Source of the DNA: Streptomyces dysideae
GTDB taxonomy: Bacteria > Actinomycetota > Actinomycetes > Streptomycetales > Streptomycetaceae
Direction of reading: 5' to 3'
NCBI RefSeq assembly: GCF_001514305.1
Contig: NZ_KQ949134.1
Location: 1 to 34,748 of the forward strand
Length of the DNA: 34,748 bases
Part shown: in pieces, positions 1 to 7,056 of the stretch
Numbering within the stretch: the stretch's first letter is position 1
Layout: every line of letters starts with the position of its first letter
Notes under the pieces: model-generated
Seen by the model: only the letters and a program-made list of their open reading frames with translations
Database searches by the model: none
What the model was told of the DNA's origin: nothing
Program-made: the position numbers and the translations under genes

Positions 1-46
1 TCCAACGCCTCGCTCGCGGACGGAGCGGCAGGGAAACTCATCAGCA

Positions 47-102
47 GCGGCCGTTCTCTCGTACTTCGTTACTCGACATCCCGAAGCGTGGAGAACGGCC
101 GC
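47..102. terminator. Large stem-loop, possible terminator
   Basis: Two perfect 12-base arms, GCGGCCGTTCTC at 47-58 and GAGAACGGCCGC at 91-102, face each other across 32 bases. A second pair, CTTCG (64-68) and CGAAG (82-86), nests inside and would extend the hairpin. It may terminate a gene lying left of the window. A smaller hairpin, GCAGGTC/GACCTGC with a 4-base loop, lies at 133-150. I see no convincing gene between 1 and 421. Confidence 0.4.
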
Positions 103-421
103 CCCCGCTGTCCCGGGAAGAACCACAGATCAGCAGGTCGGGTGACCTGCGAGGTTAAACGCCAAGCTCAGAAGCTGTCGTCTTTCCGGACCCCAACTGG
201 ACTCCGCGGTGGCATACAGCTGCGGCGACAGGGGCTTCCTGATGGCAGCCCCGGATGCGCGCCAACTTGGTACCAGGCACCTCGGTTTCACCTCAGATTT
301 CCCTCAAGCCCCAGAAGCCTCGTGATGCGCTGAACTAGCCTCCCTGTCCATCAGCACTGGCCCAGTCATTGCTCGTGCGGCTGGCCGGCGACCCCCCTGG
401 CCCCGAAGAGGCAAACCGCAG

Positions 422-1684
422 ATGAAGCACCGGATGAAGAGCAGTTCCAAGAAGACCGTGATCATTGCGGCAGCGGGGACCAGTGTGCTGGCCCTGACCG
501 TGCCGATCACGGCGTTGGCGACCACCACCGAGCCCGGTTCACAGGCAGCCGGATCACATTGCACCGTCGATGTATCCGGCGGTCCCGTGCAATGTTTCCC
601 GACCTATCGGGCGGCCATCGCGGCGGCCACGGACGGCCGGGTCAAGGACGCTCCGCTGGACGTCCGCACAGCCGTCGCCAACCCGGCCTTCCAGAAGAAG
701 ATCGACGTTGCGGGCACCGCCGCAGAGCTGCGGGCCGATGCGGAGCCGGCCGCGGAGTCGTCCGTCGTCATCGGCACCGAGTACCTGGACGCGAACCACA
801 CGGGCAAGTCCATGAGCTTCACCGCCGAGAGCAAGTGCACCCCCGACGGGCCGGGCTTCCAGGTCGACCAGGTGCCCGCCGAGTTCAACGACGCCATCAG
901 CTCGTACCAGACCTTCAACGACTGCCAGGCCCGGCACTTCGCCGACCCCGGGCTGAAGGGCGACTCCACCAGCTGGCAGATCGGCGGCCAGCTCTCGGTC
1001 GGGGACGGTGTGGACAACCTGACCAGCTCCATCCAGTGGAACTACGCGGAGTCGCCCACCGCCGCCCAGCTCTTCGCGGACTGCGACGAGAAGATCGCGA
1101 CCTGCAAGTTCGAGCACAAGGGCGACGTCACCTACAGCTACGGCGGGGTCCACGAGGTGGCCCGCGCGTACAACTGCACCAGCATCGAGCAGCAGAAGAA
1201 GATGAGCTGGTGGGACACGACCGGCGGCAAGAACTCGCTCAGCGTCGAGCTGGGAGCCAGCTACAAGATCGGAAATGTCCTGACCGGCGGGGAGTACAGC
1301 CTCAGCTTCCAGACCACTTACGGACACGAGTGGAGCTGGGAGAGCAGGGTGGCCGACGAAACGGACCTCACCGTCCCGGCCGGGGAGGTCGGCTGGGTCA
1401 ACCGGAACACCAAGATGCAGACCGCGGGGGGTGAGTACACGGTGACGTACAAGGACCGCAAATGGGGTCACTACATCTGGTACGTCCGTGACTTCGTCGC
1501 CACCGGTCCCGTCCCCCAGGAGATGGGTGTCGTCGACTGGGTCTCCCGCCCCATGACGGCGGCGGAGAAGGCCGATCACTGCAAGGACGGCACTGCCGTG
1601 GTCACCGCCACTCCGAAGAAGACCAAGGCCACATCCAACAAGAGCCTGCCCAGCACCGCTCACGTCCTGTCCGGCCCGCGTTGA
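422..1684 (+). CDS. Secreted beta/gamma-crystallin-like protein with aerolysin-like C-terminal region
   Basis: A 420-residue exported protein. Residues 1-33 form a signal peptide (basic start, hydrophobic core, cleavage near TALA). Residues about 115-206 read as a beta/gamma-crystallin fold: YLDANHTGKSMSF, then FNDAISSYQTF, then a second Greek-key half ending in DNLTSSIQW, where the FND/DNL-xSS elements match the usual metal-binding motif. Residues about 214-360 are rich in alternating Ser/Thr/aromatic strands (KKMSWWDTTGG, SVELGASYKIG, EWSWESRV, LTVPAGEVGWV). This resembles the strand pattern of aerolysin/ETX-MTX2 beta-pore proteins, but that part is inference. Four Cys lie in 221-252 and nearby. 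The start ATG has an AGAGG about 10 bases upstream; an in-frame ATG at 434 is an alternative. The tail after 370 is low complexity and Lys/Thr-rich. Real function unknown; a surface- or membrane-active secreted protein is the best guess. Confidence 0.8.
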   Translation: MKHRMKSSSKKTVIIAAAGTSVLALTVPITALATTTEPGSQAAGSHCTVDVSGGPVQCFPTYRAAIAAATDGRVKDAPLDVRTAVANPAFQKKIDVAGTAAELRADAEPAAESSVVIGTEYLDANHTGKSMSFTAESKCTPDGPGFQVDQVPAEFNDAISSYQTFNDCQARHFADPGLKGDSTSWQIGGQLSVGDGVDNLTSSIQWNYAESPTAAQLFADCDEKIATCKFEHKGDVTYSYGGVHEVARAYNCTSIEQQKKMSWWDTTGGKNSLSVELGASYKIGNVLTGGEYSLSFQTTYGHEWSWESRVADETDLTVPAGEVGWVNRNTKMQTAGGEYTVTYKDRKWGHYIWYVRDFVATGPVPQEMGVVDWVSRPMTAAEKADHCKDGTAVVTATPKKTKATSNKSLPSTAHVLSGPR

Positions 1685-1689
1685 TCCGA

Positions 1690-1905
1690 CCGGCCTGACC
1701 CACGCCACAGATGACGGGCCCGGTCGAGCAGCCGCTCCTGGTAGACGGCCGGGCCGCCGAAGAGGAGCTACTGTCAGGACTTGAGGACTTGGCGCGCCGT
1801 AAGTCCAGATGAGCCGGGCGCTCCCAGGTGACGCCGATGCCGCCGTGGACCTGGATGTTCTCCACGGCCGCGCACCGGTACGCCTGGCCCGGGATCTGGA
1901 AGTGG
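1690..1905 (-). pseudogene. Acyl-CoA dehydrogenase, C-terminal remnant
   Basis: On the minus strand one frame reads AAVENIQVHGGIGVTWE followed by PAHLDLRRAKSS, the hallmark C-terminal helix region of acyl-CoA dehydrogenases (flavin and substrate pocket). The frame then breaks, and the usual continuation (LFGGPAVYQERLLDRARHL) is found in another frame nearer 1690. The N-terminal and central domains are absent; sequence above about 1905 on this strand does not resemble the family. It is a truncated, frameshifted remnant with no expected activity, lying tail-to-tail with the crystallin-like gene. Confidence 0.7.
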
Positions 1906-2149
1906 ACATCGCGGAAGGCGATGGGAGGCAGGCTGCCACCGTGGCACGGTCAGCACCCCGACCATGCGGTTCCACCCCACGTACGGCGACGACAGTCTGC
2001 ACAGCAAGCGGGACTGCCTCCCCGGCGTCCGCCACCCCGGCCTCGGTCTCCTCGCAAGAGGTCTCAGCCATCAGCTCGGCGACCGTCTCCCGCGTGATCA
2101 CCAGCCAGGACAGCACCACCCGCTCTGCCATCGGCCGCGCGGTCAACTT

Positions 2150-2492
2150 GGGCTGCACGGCGCGCTCGCCGCGGCCGGCGGGGCGCGGGTGGTGTCGGTG
2201 AGCTCCAGCGGGCACCTCTTCTCGCCGGTCGTCTTCGAGGACCCCCACTTCATCGAGCTGCGCAGCACCGGGCCGGCGACGGGATCACGGCCGACGCGCT
2301 GAGGCCGGGCGGCATCCAGGCCAACCTGATGCGGCCTCCCCGTTGCTCGACGGTGTCACCGGCCGCTACTTCGAGGACTGCAACGAGGCCGTCCCGCACC
2401 GGCCCGACACCAACACCGGCGTCGCGGCGCACGCCCTGGACCGGAAGGCGGCCGCACAGCTCTGGGACGTCTCCGAGCAGCTCCTGGCCTGA
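2150..2492 (+). pseudogene. Short-chain dehydrogenase remnant (deletion and frameshift)
   Basis: One frame reads GARVVSVSSSGHLFSPVVF then EDPHFIE, the segment around the catalytic serine of SDRs of the retinol-dehydrogenase/WWOX type. The Tyr-x-x-x-Lys part is missing. Reading resumes with DGITADALRPGGIQANL, and after a further frameshift gives the family's C-terminus GRYFEDCNEA...ALDRKAAAQLWDVSEQLLA and a stop at 2490-2492. There is thus at least one internal deletion and one frameshift, and the N-terminal cofactor site is not seen. It precedes the catabolic operon on the same strand but cannot encode an active enzyme. Confidence 0.7.
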
Positions 2493-2556
2493 TCTGCCAT
2501 GGCGGGCAAACGAGGACTTGATTTACGCATCAACCATGCACCATGGTGTGTCCGCT

Positions 2557-2576
2557 GTACGGACGATAGTCCGCAC
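2557..2576. promoter_or_regulatory. Palindromic operator upstream of the catabolic operon
   Basis: GTACGGAC at 2557-2564 faces GTCCGCAC at 2569-2576 across GATA, so 7 of 8 positions pair. An additional GTCCG half-site at 2550-2554 makes a second overlapping inverted pair with CGGAC. It sits 35-54 bases before the dioxygenase start, where a repressor or activator would act. The spacing fits an IclR-, GntR- or MarR-type dimer site, but no regulator gene is adjacent in this window. Confidence 0.5.
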
Positions 2577-2610
2577 AGCGGCCAAGGTTGATCGAATCAA
2601 GGAGGATTCC

Positions 2611-3501
2611 ATGGCCTTCGTGACGGAGGGCAACCTCACCGACCTCGCGGTGAAACGCTGGGCCACCGCCCGCTCGCCCCGGCTCGCCGAGCTGATGACG
2701 GCGCTGGTGCGGCACCTCCACGCGTACGCCCGCGAGGTCGAGCTCACCGGGGAGGAGTGGGCGGCGGCGGTCGACTGGCTCACCGCGACCGGGCGGATCA
2801 GTGACGACAAGCGCCAGGAGTTCATCCTCGCCTCGGACGTACTCGGCCTGAGCACGCTCGTCGTCCAGCTGAACCACCGCTTCTCGGCGGACGCGACGCC
2901 GGCGACGGTGCTCGGCCCCTTCCACATCGACGGCTCGCCCGCGGCACCGTTCGGGGCCGACATGTCCGACGGCGTCCCGGGCACCCCGCTGTTCGTCACC
3001 GGCCGCGTGCTGGACCTCGCCGGCACGCCGCTGCCCGACGTCGTCCTGGACGTGTGGCAGGCCGACGCCGACGGCACGTACGAGGCCCAGCTGCCGGAGA
3101 TCGACGAGGCGCGGCTGCGCGCGACGTACCGGACGCGCGCGGACGGCACGTACTGCGTGCGCACCATCGCACCGCGCGGCTACGCGATCCCGATGGACGG
3201 CCCGGTCGGCGGCCTGATCAGCGGGACCGACATCAGCTACTTCCGTCCCGCGCACATCCACTTCCTGATCGACCACCCCGGCCACCAGAAGCTCATCACC
3301 CACCTGTTCCAGCAGGGTGCCGAATTCCTCGACACCGACGTCGTGTTCGGCACGAAGGACGAGCTGATCGTGCGCTTCACGGAGCGGCCGGCCGGCGCCT
3401 GTCCCGACGGCGGCACGATCGACGAGCCCTATCTGCACGCCGAGTTCGACTTCGTGCTCCAGCCCCAGGCTCACACCACCGACGACGAGGTGACCGCATG
3501 A
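2611..3501 (+). CDS. Intradiol ring-cleavage dioxygenase (catechol/hydroxyquinol 1,2-dioxygenase type)
   Basis: A 296-residue non-haem Fe(III) dioxygenase, which in this family inserts O2 between the two hydroxylated carbons of catechol-type rings to give muconate-type acids. The N-terminal helical dimerisation domain (about 1-105) is followed by the beta-sandwich catalytic domain. The four iron ligands are visible: Tyr157 (DGTYEAQ), Tyr191 (RGYAIPMDGPVG), His215 and His217 (RPAHIHF). The start ATG at 2611 has GGAGGA at 2601-2606; longer upstream readings lack such a site and run into the SDR remnant. Its stop overlaps the next gene in ATGA, so the two are translationally coupled. Length and N-domain resemble hydroxyquinol and catechol 1,2-dioxygenases more than protocatechuate 3,4-dioxygenase. 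The true substrate cannot be read from sequence, and the maleylacetate reductase usual in hydroxyquinol operons is absent here. Confidence 0.9.
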   Translation: MAFVTEGNLTDLAVKRWATARSPRLAELMTALVRHLHAYAREVELTGEEWAAAVDWLTATGRISDDKRQEFILASDVLGLSTLVVQLNHRFSADATPATVLGPFHIDGSPAAPFGADMSDGVPGTPLFVTGRVLDLAGTPLPDVVLDVWQADADGTYEAQLPEIDEARLRATYRTRADGTYCVRTIAPRGYAIPMDGPVGGLISGTDISYFRPAHIHFLIDHPGHQKLITHLFQQGAEFLDTDVVFGTKDELIVRFTERPAGACPDGGTIDEPYLHAEFDFVLQPQAHTTDDEVTA

Positions 3502-4973
3502 CGATCGAAGAACCGCGCGCCGAGGACTTCGCCCCGGGGCGCCCCGTCCTGTTCCGCGACGCGACCGTCCTGTCCATGGATCCGTCGGTCGGCCTGCTCG
3601 AACGGGGCGACGTCCTGGTCCGCGGCGAGCGGATCGAGCGGGTCGGGCGGGATCTCCAGGCCCCGGACGACGCGGTGGTGGTGGACTGTTCCGGCGGCAT
3701 CCTCATGCCCGGCATGGTCGACACGCACCGGCACATGTGGCAGACGGCGCTGCGCGGCCTCGGCGCGGACTGGACGCTGTCGCAGTACTTCGTCTTCTAC
3801 TACCTCAACTGGGGCAAGATCTTCCGCCCGGAGGACATCCACGCCGGCAATCTGCTGTCCGGGCTCGAGGCGATCGACGCGGGTGTCACCACCACGGTGG
3901 ACTGGTCGCACGGCCTGCAGACCCCCGAGCACGGGGACGCGGCCGTCGCGGCACTGCGCGGGGTGCCCGGCCGCTTCGTGCTGGCCTACGGCAACCTGCT
4001 CGGAGCGCCCTGGGAGTGGGCCAACTCCCCTGAGTTCCGCGCCTTCGTGGACCGCAACTTCTCCGCGCGGGACGACATGCTGGGCCTGCAGCTCGCCTTC
4101 GACGTCACCGGTGACGACGCGTTCCCCGAGAAGGGGGCGTTCGAGGCGGCCCGCGAGCTGGGACTGCCGGTGACCACCCACGCGGGCGTGTGGGGCGCGA
4201 CCGACGACAACGGCATCCGGCTGATGTGGGACCACGGGTTCATGACGCCGGACGTCACCTATGTGCACTCGGCGACGCTCAGCGAGGACTCGTACCACCG
4301 GATCGCCGCCTCGGGCGGCACCGTCTCGGTGTCGGCGGAGAGCGAGCACAACGCGGGCCAGGGCTACCCGCCCACCTGGCGGCTGCGCCGCCACGGCATC
4401 CCCGTGTCGCTGTCGATGGACACCAGCGTGTGGTTCAGCGCCGACCTGTTCTCGGCCATGCGCGCCACCCTCTCGGCCGACCGGACCCGCGAGCACATGG
4501 CTGCGCACGCGGGCGGGGAGACGGTGGTGCATCACCGGCTGCGGGCCCGGGACGTCGTGGAGTGGGCCACGATCGGCGGCGCCGGGGTGCTCGGCCTCTC
4601 CGACACGATCGGTTCGCTGACGCCGGGCAAGAAGGCCGACCTGGTGCTGCTCAAGAACGACCGCAGCCCGGCGATGTACCCGGTGCTGCACCCGTACGGG
4701 CATGTCGTCTACCAGGCCACCCGCGCCGACGTACACACCGTGCTCGTCAACGGCACCGTCGTGAAGTACGCCCACGAGCTGGTCGGCGTGGACCTGGACC
4801 GCGCCCGTACGGCCGTCGCCGCGACCGTCGAGCACGCCCGCGCCACGATGGGCGAGGACGCCTGGCGGGAGGCCGTGGAGCCGCAGATCCCCGAGACCGA
4901 GCTGATCTCCAACCCGTACACCTACAGCAAGTACCGCGGCGAAGGCGTCGCCGTGCGGCACGAGGAGGCGTAG
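3498..4973 (+). CDS. TRZ/ATZ-family amidohydrolase
   Basis: A 491-residue metal-dependent hydrolase of the amidohydrolase superfamily (chlorohydrolase/cytosine-deaminase-like branch), which hydrolyses C-N or C-Cl bonds on heterocycles. Metal-site residues can be placed: His77 and His79 in DTHRHMWQ, His228 in VTTHAGVW, His257 in YVHSAT, Asp308 in LSMDTSVW. The flanking small beta domain is seen at both ends (start: FRDATVLSMD; end: GSLTPGKKADLVLL and a VLVNGTVVK strand). The start ATG overlaps the dioxygenase stop. Its place directly behind a ring-cleaving enzyme suggests it removes an amino or other substituent from the ring substrate, or opens a cyclic product; which one is inference. Close relatives are often annotated as atrazine chlorohydrolase or 8-oxoguanine deaminase without support. 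Confidence 0.87.
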   Translation: MTIEEPRAEDFAPGRPVLFRDATVLSMDPSVGLLERGDVLVRGERIERVGRDLQAPDDAVVVDCSGGILMPGMVDTHRHMWQTALRGLGADWTLSQYFVFYYLNWGKIFRPEDIHAGNLLSGLEAIDAGVTTTVDWSHGLQTPEHGDAAVAALRGVPGRFVLAYGNLLGAPWEWANSPEFRAFVDRNFSARDDMLGLQLAFDVTGDDAFPEKGAFEAARELGLPVTTHAGVWGATDDNGIRLMWDHGFMTPDVTYVHSATLSEDSYHRIAASGGTVSVSAESEHNAGQGYPPTWRLRRHGIPVSLSMDTSVWFSADLFSAMRATLSADRTREHMAAHAGGETVVHHRLRARDVVEWATIGGAGVLGLSDTIGSLTPGKKADLVLLKNDRSPAMYPVLHPYGHVVYQATRADVHTVLVNGTVVKYAHELVGVDLDRARTAVAATVEHARATMGEDAWREAVEPQIPETELISNPYTYSKYRGEGVAVRHEEA

Positions 4974-4976
4974 CCC

Positions 4977-6140
4977 ATGGGCAGCGGTTCAGGCACCCGC
5001 GGACCGCTCGACGGACTGCTGGTGGCGGACTTCTCGCGGGTCCTGGCGGGTCCGTACGCCACGATGCTGCTGGCCGATCTCGGCGCCGACGTGGTGAAGG
5101 TCGAGGGGCCGGGCGGGGACGACACACGCAGTTGGATGCCGCCGGTGCGTGACGGTGTGTCGACCTACTACCTGGGGATCAACCGCGGCAAGCGGTCCAT
5201 CGCGCTCGATCTCCGTGACGACACGGACGCACGGCTGGCCAGGGAACTGGCCCGGCGTGCGGATGTGCTGATCGAGAACTTCAAGCCGGGCGGGCTGGCC
5301 AAGTACGGCCTGGACCACGCCTCGGTGAGCGCCGGCAACCCGGGCGTGGTGTACGCGTCGATCAGCGGTTTCGGAACCGGCCCCGGCCGCAAGGTGCCCG
5401 GCTACGACCTGATGGTGCAGGCCGTCTCCGGGCTGATGAGCCTCACCGGTGACCCGGAGGGCCCGCCGTACCGGGCGGGGATCTCGGTCTTCGACGTCAT
5501 GGCGGGCAATCACGCCGTCGTCGGGATCCTCGCCGCGCTGCGGCACCGCGACGCCACCGGCCGAGGCCAGCTCGTCGAGGTGAACCTGCTGTCGTCGGCG
5601 CTGACCGGACTGGTCAACCACAGCTCCGCCCATGTGGCCGGCGGCACCGTGCCCTACCGGATGGGCAACGCGCACCCCAGTGTCTTCCCCTACGAGCCGC
5701 TGCCGACCGCCGACGGCGACCTGATCGTCACCGCCGCGAACGACGGCCAGTTCCGCAGGCTGTGCGAGGTGCTCGGCATGCCCGAGGCCGCCGACGATCC
5801 CCGTTTCCGGCACAACGCCGACCGCACCGAGCGGCGCGAGGAGCTCCGGCCGCTGCTGGTCGAGCGGTTGCGGACGAGGACCGCGCTGGAGTGGTTCGAC
5901 CTGCTCGTGGACGCCGGGGTGCCGTGCGGGCCCATCAACACCATCGACGGCGGGTTCGCGATGGCGGAGCGCTTCGGGCTCGACCCGGTCGTCGAGGTCG
6001 GCGAGGCGGACCGGGCCGTGCCCACCACCCGGCATCCGATCCGCTTCTCGGAGACCCCCGCTGTCTACCGGCTGCCCCCGCCCGGGTTGGACGAGCACGG
6101 GGCGGAACTGCGCACATGGCTGGAGAAGGCCGATGACTGA
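4977..6140 (+). CDS. CaiB/BaiF (family III) CoA-transferase
   Basis: A 387-residue family III CoA-transferase, which moves CoA from an acyl-CoA donor to a carboxylic acid through an aspartyl-CoA thioester. Visible signatures are the N-terminal FSRVLAGPYATMLLADLGAD with VVKVEGP, the central NRGKRSIALDL and VLIENFKPG, and the catalytic aspartate Asp173 in ISVFDVMAG. The small domain carries the typical LLVERLRTRTALEWFDLL and GVPCGPINT. The start ATG lies 3 bases after the amidohydrolase stop, with GAGGAGG at 4962-4968 inside that gene's end. The 3' end overlaps the next gene by 8 bases. In this operon it most likely activates a ring-cleavage product as its CoA ester for the lyase that follows (inference). 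Confidence 0.9.
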   Translation: MGSGSGTRGPLDGLLVADFSRVLAGPYATMLLADLGADVVKVEGPGGDDTRSWMPPVRDGVSTYYLGINRGKRSIALDLRDDTDARLARELARRADVLIENFKPGGLAKYGLDHASVSAGNPGVVYASISGFGTGPGRKVPGYDLMVQAVSGLMSLTGDPEGPPYRAGISVFDVMAGNHAVVGILAALRHRDATGRGQLVEVNLLSSALTGLVNHSSAHVAGGTVPYRMGNAHPSVFPYEPLPTADGDLIVTAANDGQFRRLCEVLGMPEAADDPRFRHNADRTERREELRPLLVERLRTRTALEWFDLLVDAGVPCGPINTIDGGFAMAERFGLDPVVEVGEADRAVPTTRHPIRFSETPAVYRLPPPGLDEHGAELRTWLEKADD

Positions 6141-6927
6141 GTACCCGACCGCGCTCGGGGCGTCGTCCCTGAACGGCATCACCCTGCTCGGGCAGGACCT
6201 CGCCGAGGACGTGATGGGGAAGGTGGGGTTCGGCGAACTGGCGTTCTGGCTGGCCACCCAGCGCCGTCCGACGCCCGGGCAGACACGGGTGTTCGAGGCC
6301 GTGCTCGCGGCGCTGGCCGACCACGGCTTCACCCCGACCGCGATCACCGCCCGGCTGACGTTTCTGTCGGCGCCCGACTCCGTCCAGGGAGCCCTGGCCG
6401 CCGGGCTCCTCGGCGGGGGTTCACGCTTCCTCGGTGTGACCGAGGACTGCGGCCGGTTCCTGCACGAGGCCCTGTCCGCGGCGGCGGACGGTCACCCGGC
6501 CGACGAGGCCGGCTGGGACGAGCTCGCCCTGGCCACCGTACGCTCCGCGCGCGAGGCCCGGACGAAGATCCCCGGTCTCGGGCACCACGTCCACAAGGAG
6601 GGCGACCCGCGCACCCCGAGGCTGTTCCGGATCGCCACCGAGGAAGGGCTGTTCGGCCCGCACCTCTCCCTGTTCGCGGCCATCGGACGGGTCCACCCAC
6701 AGGTGCTGGGCCGGACGCTGCCGCTCAACGGCGCGGGAGTGTGCGGTGCGGCGCTCGCCGACCTCGGCCTGCCGCTGGAGCTGCTCCGCGCCTTCGCCCT
6801 GCTCGCCCGTACGGCTGGGCTCATCGGCCAGCTCGCCGAGGAGATCCGCACTCCCGTCGCCAACGACATCTTCCTGTCGGTCGACCTCAACAACCGGGCC
6901 GTTCCGCCGAGTCCGCACGGCGCGTGA
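6133..6927 (+). CDS. Citryl-CoA-lyase-like protein (citrate synthase superfamily)
   Basis: A 264-residue short member of the citrate synthase superfamily. It has the conserved GLGHHVHKEGDPRTPRLF segment (His151/152 and the DPR, matching the second catalytic histidine of citrate synthase) and a C-terminal NGAGVCGAALADLGLP in which Asp210 fits the catalytic aspartate position. The first catalytic histidine of true citrate synthases (PLHGG motif) is replaced by a glycine-rich GLLGGGSRFLG, as in citryl-CoA-lyase-type proteins. Such enzymes cleave 3-carboxy-3-hydroxyacyl-CoA thioesters to acetyl-CoA and a 2-oxo acid. The 8-base overlap with the CoA-transferase gene indicates coupling: the transferase would make the thioester and this protein would split it. 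It is the last gene of the operon. Confidence 0.8.
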   Translation: MTEYPTALGASSLNGITLLGQDLAEDVMGKVGFGELAFWLATQRRPTPGQTRVFEAVLAALADHGFTPTAITARLTFLSAPDSVQGALAAGLLGGGSRFLGVTEDCGRFLHEALSAAADGHPADEAGWDELALATVRSAREARTKIPGLGHHVHKEGDPRTPRLFRIATEEGLFGPHLSLFAAIGRVHPQVLGRTLPLNGAGVCGAALADLGLPLELLRAFALLARTAGLIGQLAEEIRTPVANDIFLSVDLNNRAVPPSPHGA

Positions 6928-6955
6928 CGGACGGCACCTCTTCCCGGCCGGAGCC

Positions 6956-6977
6956 TGCGCAATGTCTTGACGTGTTC
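6956..6977 (+). promoter_or_regulatory. Shared promoter element of the polysaccharidase genes (GH30 copy)
   Basis: This 22-base stretch, with core GCAATGTCTTGACGTGTTC, matches the minus strand of 12046-12067 in front of the mannanase at 20 of 22 positions. It contains TTGACG, a good -35 hexamer, about 85 bases before the GTG start of the GH30 gene. CTTGACG (6966-6972) is also repeated in inverted form as CGTCAAG (6986-6992), 13 bases apart, forming a possible operator. No good -10 is evident 17 bases on (AAGCAT). Confidence 0.5.
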
Positions 6978-7056
6978 ATTTTCGTCGTCAAGCATGCCTT
7001 GGACTCGATTGCTTCTGGTCGATTCTGTGCGTCTCCGTGTTCTGGAAGGGAGTTCC

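Noticed and set aside
88..333. Small plus-strand ORF before the crystallin-like gene
   Set aside because: No ribosome site, no family resemblance, basic low-complexity composition.
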